A DNA stretch of 64,000 nucleotides from Moritella sp. 24 (GTDB taxonomy: Bacteria > Pseudomonadota > Gammaproteobacteria > Enterobacterales > Moritellaceae): positions 2,675,505-2,739,504 of the forward strand of contig NZ_CP056123.1 in the NCBI RefSeq assembly GCF_018219155.1. The letters run 5' to 3'. Both the position numbers and the translations under genes were made by a program. Below, piece by piece: positions 47,090-56,358 of the stretch. Each line of letters starts with the position of its first letter. Position 1 is the stretch's first letter. The notes below the pieces were generated by a model. The model was not told where the DNA came from. It ran no database searches and was given only the letters and a program-made list of their open reading frames with translations.

Positions 47090-48751
47090 ATGAATTTACT
47101 GTCTAGTGCTCGTATCATGAAACATATTTTCCAATATCGCTTACACTGGAATGAAAGAGACACCCACTATCGTTATCAGATTCCAGGTTCACCCCAATTT
47201 ATGGGGCCACGAGATGCAGTCAGGCTAATTAAAGACAAAGACACCGTTATTGTGTGCGGGATCGGTGGCAACCAACGTATTTCAATCCTGTCTTGGGCTC
47301 TCAAAGAAGTATTTGAAGAAACACACCATCCACAAAATCTAACATTAATTACCGCAGCAGGACTTGGTGGTCGAGGTAAAGTGCCCGGCACACTTGAAGA
47401 ATGGGCCGTGACGGGTTTAGTCAGTGAAGTCATATGCTCTCACTTTGAAACCTACAGAGCCATAATGAAGCTAGCTGAAAAAGGTGAACTTGCCGTACAT
47501 TGTATTCCATTAGGCGTTATGGCCGCATTAGTCAAAGCAGGCGTAGAAGGCAAACAAAGTGTAAGTACAACAACTGGCGTTGGTACCTTTTGCGACCCAC
47601 GAGTAGACTGTGGTTCAGAAGTTTTTATACCGAAACATTATGCCGCTAAAGTCGGTAATCGATTCTCAAAAGGATTGATCACTGTTGAGGGCGACAAATT
47701 ACGTTATCAAATGCCTAAAATTGATGTAGCAATGATTAACGCCCCAGCCGCTGACGCTGAAGGTAATATCTATATTGAAAACTGTTCAACGATCTGCGAA
47801 TCAAAAGAGGCCGCATTAGCCGCAAAAAGAAACGGCGGTAAAGTGATTGTTAACATAGGTAAACTCATCGAGAAAAAACCTGACCAAATATTCCTCACTG
47901 CCGATCAAGTCGATGCCATCGTTTACTATCCTGAAACAGAGCAAACTTGTTCAAGGCGTCATGACGATCCAATGATGTGTTTGACTGACCACTTCGAAGG
48001 AGATATAGAAAGTGGATTAGAAACCGTGCGGTTGATGAATAAACTCGGTGGTATTACACCGAAACGTAGTAAATCACAAATGTGTATTGCTGAGGAATGT
48101 GCCGACTTGATGCAGCAGCACGTAGCAGCAAAAAGTTATGTCAATATTGGTATTGGATTACCAGAATTGATTTGCGATACCCTACAGAAAAAAGGTCTTT
48201 TATCTAACTACACATTGTTTACCGAAGGTGGTGTTATCGGAGGTGTACCAGCACCAGGTATGTTCTTTGGTGCTGCAGTTAAACCTGAAAAGATAACCTC
48301 TTCACCCGCAGTGTTTGAATTAGCAAATGACCGCTTGGAAGCCACTGTATTAGGTTTCTTACAAATAGACAGTAAAGGCAATGTTAACGCCTCCAAACGT
48401 GGTGAAGGTGCCCTCAATTATGTTGGTCCTGGTGGTTTTATTGATCTTAGCTGTGCAGCCAAAACCATATTCTTTGTTGGAGCTTGGATGGCAAAAGGTG
48501 AAGTGACAACCAGTAAAGGCGTAACCAAGATTAAAAAGCACGGAACACCGAAATTCGTCGATAGTGTTGAGCAAATCACTTTTAGTGGTCAGCAAGCACT
48601 AAAGGCAGATCAGAATGTGTTCTATATTACCGATGTGGGTACATTCAAACTAACCAAAGAAGGAATGATGCTAATAAAAATACGTGACGGCATTAATTTA
48701 CAAAAAGATATTTTAGACTATTCACCGATGAAAATTATTTTGCCACATTAA
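47090..48751 (+). CDS. Fused family I acyl-CoA:carboxylate CoA-transferase (Pct/YdiF-like)
   Basis: A 553-aa protein with both CoA-transferase halves fused. The N-terminal half has RDAVRLIKDKDTVIVCGIGG and the C-terminal half the active-site loop FTEGGVIGGVPAPGMFFGAA, with probable catalytic Glu379, as in propionate/acetate CoA-transferases. It moves CoA between an acyl-CoA and a carboxylate. ATG at 47090 has an AGGAG ribosome binding site; the upstream in-frame start at 47069 is less likely. It shares an operator with the acyl-CoA dehydrogenase gene, so it probably activates imported short- or medium-chain acids. Confidence 0.9.
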   Translation: MNLLSSARIMKHIFQYRLHWNERDTHYRYQIPGSPQFMGPRDAVRLIKDKDTVIVCGIGGNQRISILSWALKEVFEETHHPQNLTLITAAGLGGRGKVPGTLEEWAVTGLVSEVICSHFETYRAIMKLAEKGELAVHCIPLGVMAALVKAGVEGKQSVSTTTGVGTFCDPRVDCGSEVFIPKHYAAKVGNRFSKGLITVEGDKLRYQMPKIDVAMINAPAADAEGNIYIENCSTICESKEAALAAKRNGGKVIVNIGKLIEKKPDQIFLTADQVDAIVYYPETEQTCSRRHDDPMMCLTDHFEGDIESGLETVRLMNKLGGITPKRSKSQMCIAEECADLMQQHVAAKSYVNIGIGLPELICDTLQKKGLLSNYTLFTEGGVIGGVPAPGMFFGAAVKPEKITSSPAVFELANDRLEATVLGFLQIDSKGNVNASKRGEGALNYVGPGGFIDLSCAAKTIFFVGAWMAKGEVTTSKGVTKIKKHGTPKFVDSVEQITFSGQQALKADQNVFYITDVGTFKLTKEGMMLIKIRDGINLQKDILDYSPMKIILPH

Positions 48752-48760
48752 TGAACCACG

Positions 48761-48794
48761 GTCCCTTCCCACTGCTCCTTCGTGTGGAAGGGTC
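48761..48794. terminator. Hairpin between the convergent CoA-transferase and araC-type genes
   Basis: CCCTTCCCAC pairs with GTGGAAGGG with one bulged C. It sits in the 41-bp gap and may stop both transcripts, but there is no long T-run. Confidence 0.5.
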
Positions 48795-49821
48795 AACTTG
48801 ATTGATTTCGATAATGCAGTGGGCAACACCCAAACCATTGCTTAAATGCACGAGTAAAATTAGGGGGATCTCGATAGCCTAATTCAAGTGCAATCTCCAC
48901 AATCGTCATGCTCGTTTTCAATAAAAGATGCTGTGCTCTTTCTTTTCTAATATCTTCAATTAATAGCCGAAAGCTGTATCCTTCCGCTTTTAATGCTCGC
49001 TGAAGACTTCGCGTTGATTGATTATAAGACCCAGCGACGTCTTCTAAACTGGGCATTTGTTCAGAGGCTTGCCTTAATGAATCTTTGATCCTATCGACAG
49101 TATTAATTGATTGCTCAGCTCGAATAAGATTTTTATTACAAATATCAATTAAAGATTCATCACAATCAACCACATACTCAGTCACCATAGGCCGGTCTAA
49201 CCAAGCCTTAGGAAAGTGTACTTCATGATATTCGGCGTTAAATTTAACGCTACTGGTTAGCAAGGTAATATAATCGTCAAAGTAATCAGGCTTTGGTTTT
49301 GCCAGTGATAGTTTGATTAATGATGTAGGGAAATTAAACATATTCAACTCTGCAATAAATCCACTGATCACCAAATCAATAATGAAGCTCTCTGCATCAC
49401 CGAGATACACCAAAGGCTTAATACGAAAGACCGCAAAACCGCCCTGCTCTGTCAGTGAAATATCCGTTAAATAAGCCGTTGTTTTATAATAAAGAATGAT
49501 CAATCGCAGGCTATCACGCAAATTAGCCTGAGAAATGGCTGCATGTCCCATAATTTGAAATGAATTAGGCCCAAGGCTTTGACCAAGTGAAATGCCTAAG
49601 CCATTATTCTTGGTAATCCGCAGTGCATACTGAATGATCTTAATAAACTTACTCGCCGGTATTCGAGTGGATGGCGTCATAACCTCTTGTGCTGTCAGAC
49701 CACTTTCACTAAGAAGAAGAGATAACGGAATAGTATGTTTCTCCACAAGGTAGTCAATCAGTAACGCCGGACCAAGTACCGGAATTAAGCGTGCATTAAG
49801 TACTTCATCAACTTTTAGCAT
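48793..49821 (-). CDS. AraC-family transcriptional regulator
   Basis: A 342-aa regulator with an N-terminal arabinose-binding-domain-like region of the OruR type (HAAISQANLRDSLRLIILYY) and a C-terminal double helix-turn-helix (SYNQSTRSLQRALKAEGYSF; VEIALELGYRDPPNFTRAFKQ). It sits between the CoA-transferase and acyl-CoA dehydrogenase genes, pointing to the former. The direct repeats before those two genes have the geometry of AraC-type sites, so it probably activates both in response to a fatty acid or related ligand. Confidence 0.9.
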   Translation of the reverse strand: MLKVDEVLNARLIPVLGPALLIDYLVEKHTIPLSLLLSESGLTAQEVMTPSTRIPASKFIKIIQYALRITKNNGLGISLGQSLGPNSFQIMGHAAISQANLRDSLRLIILYYKTTAYLTDISLTEQGGFAVFRIKPLVYLGDAESFIIDLVISGFIAELNMFNFPTSLIKLSLAKPKPDYFDDYITLLTSSVKFNAEYHEVHFPKAWLDRPMVTEYVVDCDESLIDICNKNLIRAEQSINTVDRIKDSLRQASEQMPSLEDVAGSYNQSTRSLQRALKAEGYSFRLLIEDIRKERAQHLLLKTSMTIVEIALELGYRDPPNFTRAFKQWFGCCPLHYRNQSS

Positions 49822-50128
49822 CTTCTTATTGACTCCTATGGTAAATATTCCGGTTATTCAGCCAGAAAATACATCACAATAAATCGTTATTAATAACCTA
49901 AATTATTTACTCCACAATGTCGATGTGACTGACGTAAACTTACAGTCCACTCTCAAAAACATCTCATTTTACGCGCCTCATCACCAAACCTATTCACATT
50001 TTGAGAACTCACAGCGACACACTTTTAAAAACCACGAAAACGATTCTGAACCTATATATCCAACCTTATCTGACCTCAGTCACTCAGTAAAAATTCCACG
50101 TTATCAAATTTAAACGCCCATTTAAGCG
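49822..50128. other. Gene-free divergent promoter region (araC-type gene / acyl-CoA dehydrogenase)
   Basis: There are 307 bp before the direct-repeat operator. I see no credible gene; a 62-codon frame at 49925-50113 lacks a ribosome binding site and family resemblance. It must hold the regulator's promoter. Confidence 0.5.
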
Positions 50129-50168
50129 TGTCGTAAAAAGATACGTTTATAGGCACAAAAAGCTATTC
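50129..50168. promoter_or_regulatory. 40-bp direct-repeat operator upstream of the acyl-CoA dehydrogenase gene
   Basis: It is identical at 35 of 40 positions to the element at 46985-47024, with the half-sites TGTCGTAAAAAGATA and ATAGGCACAAAAAGCTATTC preserved and the spacer between them divergent, the pattern expected of a conserved protein site. It lies 113 bp before the start codon. Confidence 0.75.
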
Positions 50169-50281
50169 TGCAACAACTCTCAGTCCGTTAAAGTAAAGTC
50201 ATGAGTTAGGATTTGAACTCGCACTAACATTACTATTTAACATGGAAAATACTTTTAAAATGGTATCAGGGAGAACTACTT

Positions 50282-52054
50282 ATGAAATTACCAGATCTAC
50301 CCAAAGAGATTATTTTTAAGAAAAAAGTGGCAGCGACACCTTCCGCTATACGACGGAATATTTTAGTCAACCCGAAACTAGATAACTACGATCATCTTGA
50401 TGAAAAGTCGCGGGAACTCGTTAAAAAAACGATCGCGTTTTTCGAAGCACGCGGCAAAGCAAAGATTAAAGAAGATGAACGTGCATACACTTGGTATGCA
50501 GATTATTTAGATTTCGTGAAACAGGAGAAACTCTTTTCAACGTTTTTAACACCTGCTGGCTACGGTGATCAAGATTGCCGTTGGGATACTTATAGAAACT
50601 GTGCACTTAACGAAATTTTTAGCTTTTATGGGCTATCGCACTGGTACTCTTGGCAAGTCACTATATTAGGCTTATTACCAATCTGGATCAGTCATAACGA
50701 AGTAGCGAAAACACGCGCAACCAAGCTTCTAAAAGAAGGCGGTATCTTCGCATTTGGCCTCTCTGAAAAAGAACATGGCGCCGATATTTACTCAAGTGAC
50801 ATGTACTTGACTCGTCAAGAAGACGGAACATATCTCGCCAATGGCAGTAAGTACTATATTGGTAACGGCAACAAAGCCGCATTAGTATCGACCTTTGGTA
50901 AAATAACCGGCACCGATGAGTATGTGTTCTTCGTCGTAGAATCACAGCACAAAAACTATGAACTCGTCAAAAATATCATTAACTCTCAAAATTATGTCGC
51001 GGAATACAAACTAAACGATTATCCAATTCGTGAAGAAGATATTTTGGCTAAAGGCCGTGAAGCATGGGATATGGCACTTAACACGATTAACGTGGGTAAA
51101 TTTAATTTAGGCTGGGGGTCAATTGGCACCAGTACGCATGCCTTTTACGAAGCAATTAACCACGCCTCACATCGTCGCCTGTTTGATCATTACGTGACTG
51201 ATTTTGTACATATCAAACAACTCTTTAATGAGTCTTACGCGCGATTAACAGCAATGAAACTATTTACCCAACGTGGTGTTGACTACGTACGTTGTGCCAG
51301 CGCTGACGATCGCCGTTATTTATTATTTACACCTATGGTTAAAATGAAAGTAACCACTCAAGGCGAAGCGGTAGTAGACCTACTATGGAATGTGATCGCA
51401 GCCAAAGGCGTTGAAAAAGACATGTTCTTCGAAACTGCGCTGAAAGAAATAAGAACACTACCAAAGCTTGAAGGAACAGTGCATATCAACATGGCGCTTA
51501 TTCTCAAATTTATGGGGAATTATTTCTTCAAACCAGCGGAGTACCCTGTCATTCCAACAATGAGTGCACAGGCAAATGACACGTTCTTATTTAATCAAGG
51601 TCAAACAAGAGGATTAAGCAAAACGCGTTTCCATGATTATCGTGAGACATACAACAAGTTTGATCTCCCGAACGTGAATATCTTTAAGAGACAGATCCGT
51701 TTACTGAAGGTACTACTCCTTGTCGCGAAACCAGACAAAGAGCAAGCCAAAGATTTTGACTTCTTATTAAATCTTGGTGAACTGTTTACCTTAGTCGTAT
51801 ACGGACATCTAATTTTAGAGAATGCCGAAATTAAAGGTATTGAGAATGACATGATTGAGCAAATCTTCGATTTCATGGTTCGTGATTTTTCTAAATTCGC
51901 ATTACAGCTCAGTCACAAAAGTTGTACAACTCTGGTTCAACAGACGATTTGTGATCGTATGATCAAACGTCCGACCGTTGACGAAGAACGCTACAATCGA
52001 GTCTGGGAGAATTACACTTATAAAATGAAAGACCAGTACGAAATGAATCCATAA
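50282..52054 (+). CDS. Acyl-CoA dehydrogenase
   Basis: A 590-aa flavoprotein of the acyl-CoA dehydrogenase superfamily, first oxidation step of beta-oxidation. Seen are the helical N-terminus, GIFAFGLSEKEHGADIYSSD and NGSKYYIGNGNKAAL in the beta domain (FAD/substrate), and HRRLFDHYVTDFVHIKQLF in the C-terminal helical domain. It is larger than short-chain enzymes (~380 aa) and has an extended C-terminus. The direct-repeat operator and AraC-type gene upstream tie it to the CoA-transferase. A GGGAGAAC ribosome binding site precedes the ATG. Confidence 0.9.
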   Translation: MKLPDLPKEIIFKKKVAATPSAIRRNILVNPKLDNYDHLDEKSRELVKKTIAFFEARGKAKIKEDERAYTWYADYLDFVKQEKLFSTFLTPAGYGDQDCRWDTYRNCALNEIFSFYGLSHWYSWQVTILGLLPIWISHNEVAKTRATKLLKEGGIFAFGLSEKEHGADIYSSDMYLTRQEDGTYLANGSKYYIGNGNKAALVSTFGKITGTDEYVFFVVESQHKNYELVKNIINSQNYVAEYKLNDYPIREEDILAKGREAWDMALNTINVGKFNLGWGSIGTSTHAFYEAINHASHRRLFDHYVTDFVHIKQLFNESYARLTAMKLFTQRGVDYVRCASADDRRYLLFTPMVKMKVTTQGEAVVDLLWNVIAAKGVEKDMFFETALKEIRTLPKLEGTVHINMALILKFMGNYFFKPAEYPVIPTMSAQANDTFLFNQGQTRGLSKTRFHDYRETYNKFDLPNVNIFKRQIRLLKVLLLVAKPDKEQAKDFDFLLNLGELFTLVVYGHLILENAEIKGIENDMIEQIFDFMVRDFSKFALQLSHKSCTTLVQQTICDRMIKRPTVDEERYNRVWENYTYKMKDQYEMNP

Positions 52055-52201
52055 ATAAAGGGGGTATCACTTTCCTTCGGACAGGCCATAACAGTGCCAG
52101 TTCGAAGGAGCCTATATCATGATCCATTTGATTCAATAAAGTCGTTACTTGTCCACGATGGATAGCAGTAAGAAGTAGTTTTGTATATTCATCGTTCCTC
52201 A

Positions 52202-52972
52202 TTACTTTATGGAGATAAGTTCAGTTCGTTCTTTTACATAGGCTGATATTAAAATTGATTCTTGAGAATATACTTCAAGCCTAAAATAACCACCAGCGCG
52301 TGATAATTGGCGCACATTGAGCTTAGTTACACCCATTTTATCAAACCAATACGGCGCTAAAGAGCACTGAGCAGTGCCCGTAGCTATATCTTCCGGAATG
52401 CCAACTTTAGGAACAAAATATCTTAATACATATTCACCAGGATTTCCCTGAGCCGTAATGATAAAGCCATGATAATCTTCAATTTCACTGATAAGATCAA
52501 AATCTGGCTTAAAGTGAGAAACAGCCTCTTCTGAATCAAGGACAGCAACAAGGTCGCGAGTCCCAAACACATCTATAGGTGATAACCCTAACGCATTAAT
52601 AATTGAATTTGATTTAACAGGTTTAGCTTTCCAACTTGGCAGTTCCATTTGATAAAGATCACCTTGCTGTGAAACTGTAATATTTCCATACTCACTTTCC
52701 AGCAATATTTCACGCTTGCCTAACCTATCAATGAGTGCAGCACCAGCACCTAAACTGCCGTGTCCACAAAGATTTATTTCACTCGTCATTGAAAACCAAC
52801 GTATATGATGACGCTCATTATCTTCGACAATAAATGAGGTCACAGGCTGGGCAATCTCCTTCGCCAGTGTGAGTAACGCTTGGTCACTGAGCCATTGATC
52901 GAGTAACACAACACCACAAGGATTACCTAAAGCGGAATCATCACAAAATACATCATATCTATAGACGTTAAT
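52202..52972 (-). CDS. PhzF-family isomerase-like protein with no standard start codon
   Basis: A PhzF/diaminopimelate-epimerase-fold protein: INVYRYDVFCDDSALGNPCG at the N-terminus, INLCGHGSLGAGAAL and EDIATGTAQCSLAPYW. Homology begins at an ATT codon (52972) preceded by AAGGA with 9-nt spacing; in this frame a TGA lies two codons upstream, so there is no ATG. A shifted ATG at 52976 would fit perfectly if one T were removed. GTG at 52909 would delete the conserved first 21 residues. The catalytic Glu of the family (SETAF) is replaced (QPVTSF). The product is 256 aa if ATT is used. Confidence 0.72.
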   Translation of the reverse strand: MNVYRYDVFCDDSALGNPCGVVLLDQWLSDQALLTLAKEIAQPVTSFIVEDNERHHIRWFSMTSEINLCGHGSLGAGAALIDRLGKREILLESEYGNITVSQQGDLYQMELPSWKAKPVKSNSIINALGLSPIDVFGTRDLVAVLDSEEAVSHFKPDFDLISEIEDYHGFIITAQGNPGEYVLRYFVPKVGIPEDIATGTAQCSLAPYWFDKMGVTKLNVRQLSRAGGYFRLEVYSQESILISAYVKERTELISIK

Positions 52973-53166
52973 ACATCACCTTCCTTGACTGAACATTCAC
53001 GCGACAAAACAAGATCTGAGTGGCACTCATCGAGTACTTAAAATACCTTACCAACTAAATACCATAAGGTAAATGCTTGTCTAGTATTAGTTTGTTGTCA
53101 TGTGTATGAAGGGAAGCGACTGACAGTGACCCATATGTTATGAATGACGAGACATACTGTATTCAT

Positions 53167-53198
53167 GAAAAAAGCCAGAGTATCTACAACTCTGGCTT
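53167..53198 (-). terminator. Terminator of the protease operon
   Basis: On the minus strand GCCAGAG-loop-CTCTGGC is followed by a T6 run, about 35 bp after the protease stop. Confidence 0.88.
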
Positions 53199-53231
53199 CT
53201 GCTTTATTAAAATCGAGATTAAAAATCTAAT

Positions 53232-54473
53232 TTAGTTAATTTGCTTTACCGCGACATAGTCAAAGACAATGCGTTCGCCTTTAAAGTCAGGATCATTACG
53301 CTCTGCTTCTGTCAGCACAGGTATAACCTTAATATCAACCTCATCATCAGGTGCAGTAAAAGTATTCACCACGATCTTCACACTATCACTATCACTATCA
53401 ACTTGGTTAACATCAATTGATTTTGCTACTTTATATCCTTCAACGACCAGGTCAAATGAACGTGTTGTCGCCGTTTTTGGTAGTAACATTTCAATTTGAT
53501 ATTGCGTGCCCGCATTCACATGGAAAACACTTTCACTCCCACCATCTTCGGTGAAAAATGTTTTTTCAAAATTAGCATTATCGGCATGATGATATGAATA
53601 ACTTGCAGCATAATCAGCTCTATCTTCTAACTTGAACTTGGCATCTTCAAATCGAGTCTCAATAAGATTGACATAATTGTTCTCACGAATGGTTTTGTTA
53701 ACCCAGTCATTGTAAACCGCTATCGATGGATAACCCGTACATGCGCCACTTGCTCCGCTTGCAACACCTAAAATAGTTAACTCTTTTTTCTCTTTATCAT
53801 AGGTATAAACACCGCCACCTGAGTCCCCCATAACTGGACTGGTTTCAAGCGGTGTCTCGGTTAGCAACGATACTTCACCATCCGGAGTCTGGCTTACATC
53901 GCGATCCATACAAATCGTCACGCTGGTATCATTATAACTGCTCAGTTTATTTGTCCCACAAACCTCACCATTCCAACCACCGTAGCCACACTGCACAACG
54001 TCCATACCATCTTTAAGATCAGCGGTTGTACCGCTAAAAATCTTCGCAGGAACAACGCCTTCAAAAGGTTCAGGTAAACGCATCAGTACAATATCAACAT
54101 TATCGTCTTCAATGTACCAAGTGTTTTTAACACCCCAAGGCGTTTCTTTGATCATATTTTCTTGTTTCATCGACGTTTCAAAACGAGTAAAACCTTTTTC
54201 AGTAACGGCTGTAAATTCCTCCACTTGTGCGCCTGCTGTAGGGCAATGCGCGGCAGTGATAACCCAATGGTCTGCAACAACAGTACCCGAGCAACCGCCC
54301 CAACCAAACACTCTAACACTGGCACTAAATTCATTATCTGCAATAAATTGTTTATAAGATTGAATATCTGCCGTTTTGATACTCTCTTCACCTTGTCCTG
54401 CAACAGCAAAAACAAGTGCATTGGCATTAAAAGAAGCAACGACTGCGAGACTTAATATGATTGAATACTTCAT
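53232..54473 (-). CDS. Secreted trypsin-like serine protease
   Basis: A 413-aa protease with a signal peptide (~1-19) and an S1 domain. The catalytic triad is His76 (VITAAHC), Asp127 (NVDIVLM) and Ser218 (GDSGGGVY). Six or more cysteines can form disulfides. A C-terminal beta-rich domain (~280-413) follows and ends FDYVAVKQIN. The partner gene lies 2 bp upstream with a similar C-terminal ending, suggesting a related domain. There is no GlyGly-CTERM tail, so rhombosortase is not involved. Confidence 0.9.
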   Translation of the reverse strand: MKYSIILSLAVVASFNANALVFAVAGQGEESIKTADIQSYKQFIADNEFSASVRVFGWGGCSGTVVADHWVITAAHCPTAGAQVEEFTAVTEKGFTRFETSMKQENMIKETPWGVKNTWYIEDDNVDIVLMRLPEPFEGVVPAKIFSGTTADLKDGMDVVQCGYGGWNGEVCGTNKLSSYNDTSVTICMDRDVSQTPDGEVSLLTETPLETSPVMGDSGGGVYTYDKEKKELTILGVASGASGACTGYPSIAVYNDWVNKTIRENNYVNLIETRFEDAKFKLEDRADYAASYSYHHADNANFEKTFFTEDGGSESVFHVNAGTQYQIEMLLPKTATTRSFDLVVEGYKVAKSIDVNQVDSDSDSVKIVVNTFTAPDDEVDIKVIPVLTEAERNDPDFKGERIVFDYVAVKQIN

Positions 54474-54475
54474 GA

Positions 54476-55120
54476 CTAATTCACCTTATATAAAACAACA
54501 GCATCTAAATATATTTCTTTGCGGGCGTCATTACCTGAGCCAACACGTCTAAATACATTCACATTCACTGGCTCTGATTCATAATTAAAATCAATCAGTG
54601 TTCGCTGTGCAGTATAAGGAGAACTACCTTGGGCCAATTGTAGATTTTTACACTCGCCACTTTGACAAACTTCAACACCAAAACCACCGAGGTTGGTATG
54701 CGTGAATAAGCGAGCTTGGTAATCTCCTTCCTCTGCCGGATTAATCGAAAAGCGAATAACGCCACTTTCTAATTCATCACTTACCGCGCGATAACCAGCG
54801 CTGTATTCAGAACCCTCGGTGTTAAGTTGAGTTGTCGTATCTTGAAAATGATATGCATTGGTTTTTTTTACTTTATCGCCTTCCGCAATAACCTGTAAAC
54901 CAGACATCGTCCATCCAGAGAATGCCTGACCTTTGAGATGGACATCGCTCGGTGTATTGCCATTTGAGATCATGTAAGAGTTTGAGCTAGAAACATCACG
55001 ATTCCAATGCCCTAACGATGACCAACTTGCTGGATGACTATATGTTTGCTCTGTTGTTAATTCTGCAGAAAAAGCAGAAAAAGAGCTTACAATAGACATT
55101 ATTAATATACATTTTTTCAT
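54476..55120 (-). CDS. Secreted partner of the trypsin-like protease, unknown function
   Basis: A 214-aa protein with a signal peptide (MKKCILIMSIVSSFSAFSA). The mature part is beta-rich, with TYSHPASWSSLGHW and GLQVIAEGDKVKKTNAY. It ends IYLDAVVLYKVN, resembling the IVFDYVAVKQIN end of the adjacent protease. ATG at 55120 has an AAAGGAT ribosome binding site. It is translationally coupled to the protease (2-bp gap), so the two probably work together, as substrate-binding partner, inhibitor or chaperone. No family recognised. Confidence 0.78.
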   Translation of the reverse strand: MKKCILIMSIVSSFSAFSAELTTEQTYSHPASWSSLGHWNRDVSSSNSYMISNGNTPSDVHLKGQAFSGWTMSGLQVIAEGDKVKKTNAYHFQDTTTQLNTEGSEYSAGYRAVSDELESGVIRFSINPAEEGDYQARLFTHTNLGGFGVEVCQSGECKNLQLAQGSSPYTAQRTLIDFNYESEPVNVNVFRRVGSGNDARKEIYLDAVVLYKVN

Positions 55121-55303
55121 TGTTAAATCCTTTTTAAAGTCCCTATAGAACGAGTGGATAATAGCAAAAAGAAACATAATAATGACAATGTCTGACAGGA
55201 GCTTACAAATGTAGGCACTTTTTTGGAAGTGACTGATAATACTTACAATAGCGACTTAACAGGGTCGTTTTTTATTTCACCTTTCTTTGTTATTACACGA
55301 TAA

Positions 55304-56296
55304 TTAAACAGACTGATTAATCCCTATCAACCAATTTTTAACCACTAATTGAACATCAGTACCAACAACGACCCCCATGTGGGTGACATCAGGTAACAGC
55401 GAGATCTCGGCAAGCGTATATGCAGATATAACAGGTTCAAATTGCTCAGCAATAAAAGCTTCATCAGCGGTTCCTGCGACAACTAATACTGGCTGCGTAA
55501 TAGTACTGAGATCTCTTTTATAATCCCGTGGAGCATAAGCCGTGTTAAGTCGATGAGAATATAGCAATGTTTCAGTACCATCTCGCGCTTCTTTTGGCAT
55601 GTTAAAAGAAATTGCCGCCAAGAAATCGAAACGATGAATCCCCATCATATTGAGCATACTTAGTCCAATAATACGACCAGTATAAGGATTCGCCCAACCA
55701 CCAGAATTGGCACGTGTCGTGGGGGCATTATATTTTAGGAAGGGAGATAATAAAAGATACCCATCTGCTTGCTGTGCATATCGACTTCCAGCAAAGCGTA
55801 TGGCAAGGCCGCCTCCAGATGAATGTCCGCCGATAACGATCTTCGCATTGGGGTGAATCTTTCGTATGTGCAGAATTAAATCAGCTAAATCATCTTCCAA
55901 CTGATCAATGTAATCCACATCGCCTCTTCGCTCCGGTGTTGCACCATGCCCTCGTAAGTCAGGTGTATAGACTTCAGCCAAGCCTTCGGTACTGATAAAC
56001 CTAGCCAAAGAGAAGAAGTATTGGCTATGCCAACCAGAGCCATGCAGTAAAATAAGTACTGTATTAGATCGCGCGGAATAGTGCCGATAATGAATATTTT
56101 GACCATCTCTAGCCGTTACAGTTTGCAGACGTGGTAGGCTTGTGTAATCAAAGAATAGTTCGTTGAAATCCAAACTATGTTTGTCCTGACGGCTTTGCTT
56201 CCCCTTGCCAAAAATGATGAGCATAACGGCAATACTAAATTGAATCACCACAGAGATGACTAGCAAATAAAGAATTGTTAACAATATACCCATCAA
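55304..56296 (-). CDS. Membrane-anchored alpha/beta hydrolase (lysophospholipase-like)
   Basis: A 330-aa protein with an N-terminal membrane helix (~5-28) and an alpha/beta-hydrolase fold: LILLHGSGWHS near the N-terminus, nucleophile elbow GGHSSGGGLA, acid region VVAGTADEAFI and terminal His in DVTHMG. It probably hydrolyses lipids or esters at the inner membrane. Substrate unknown. Confidence 0.86.
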   Translation of the reverse strand: MMGILLTILYLLVISVVIQFSIAVMLIIFGKGKQSRQDKHSLDFNELFFDYTSLPRLQTVTARDGQNIHYRHYSARSNTVLILLHGSGWHSQYFFSLARFISTEGLAEVYTPDLRGHGATPERRGDVDYIDQLEDDLADLILHIRKIHPNAKIVIGGHSSGGGLAIRFAGSRYAQQADGYLLLSPFLKYNAPTTRANSGGWANPYTGRIIGLSMLNMMGIHRFDFLAAISFNMPKEARDGTETLLYSHRLNTAYAPRDYKRDLSTITQPVLVVAGTADEAFIAEQFEPVISAYTLAEISLLPDVTHMGVVVGTDVQLVVKNWLIGINQSV

Positions 56297-56358
56297 TGTC
56301 TCATCCTAATCCCTATAAATAACGATATGTGCCGTGATGCATTACCTTTGCTGTATTG

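Noticed and set aside
49925-50113. 62-codon plus-strand gene before the acyl-CoA dehydrogenase
   Set aside because: No ribosome binding site, no recognisable protein, and it lies in the promoter region.
51963-52202. 79-codon minus-strand frame overlapping the end of the acyl-CoA dehydrogenase gene
   Set aside because: It overlaps a well-supported gene by nearly 100 bp and resembles nothing I know.
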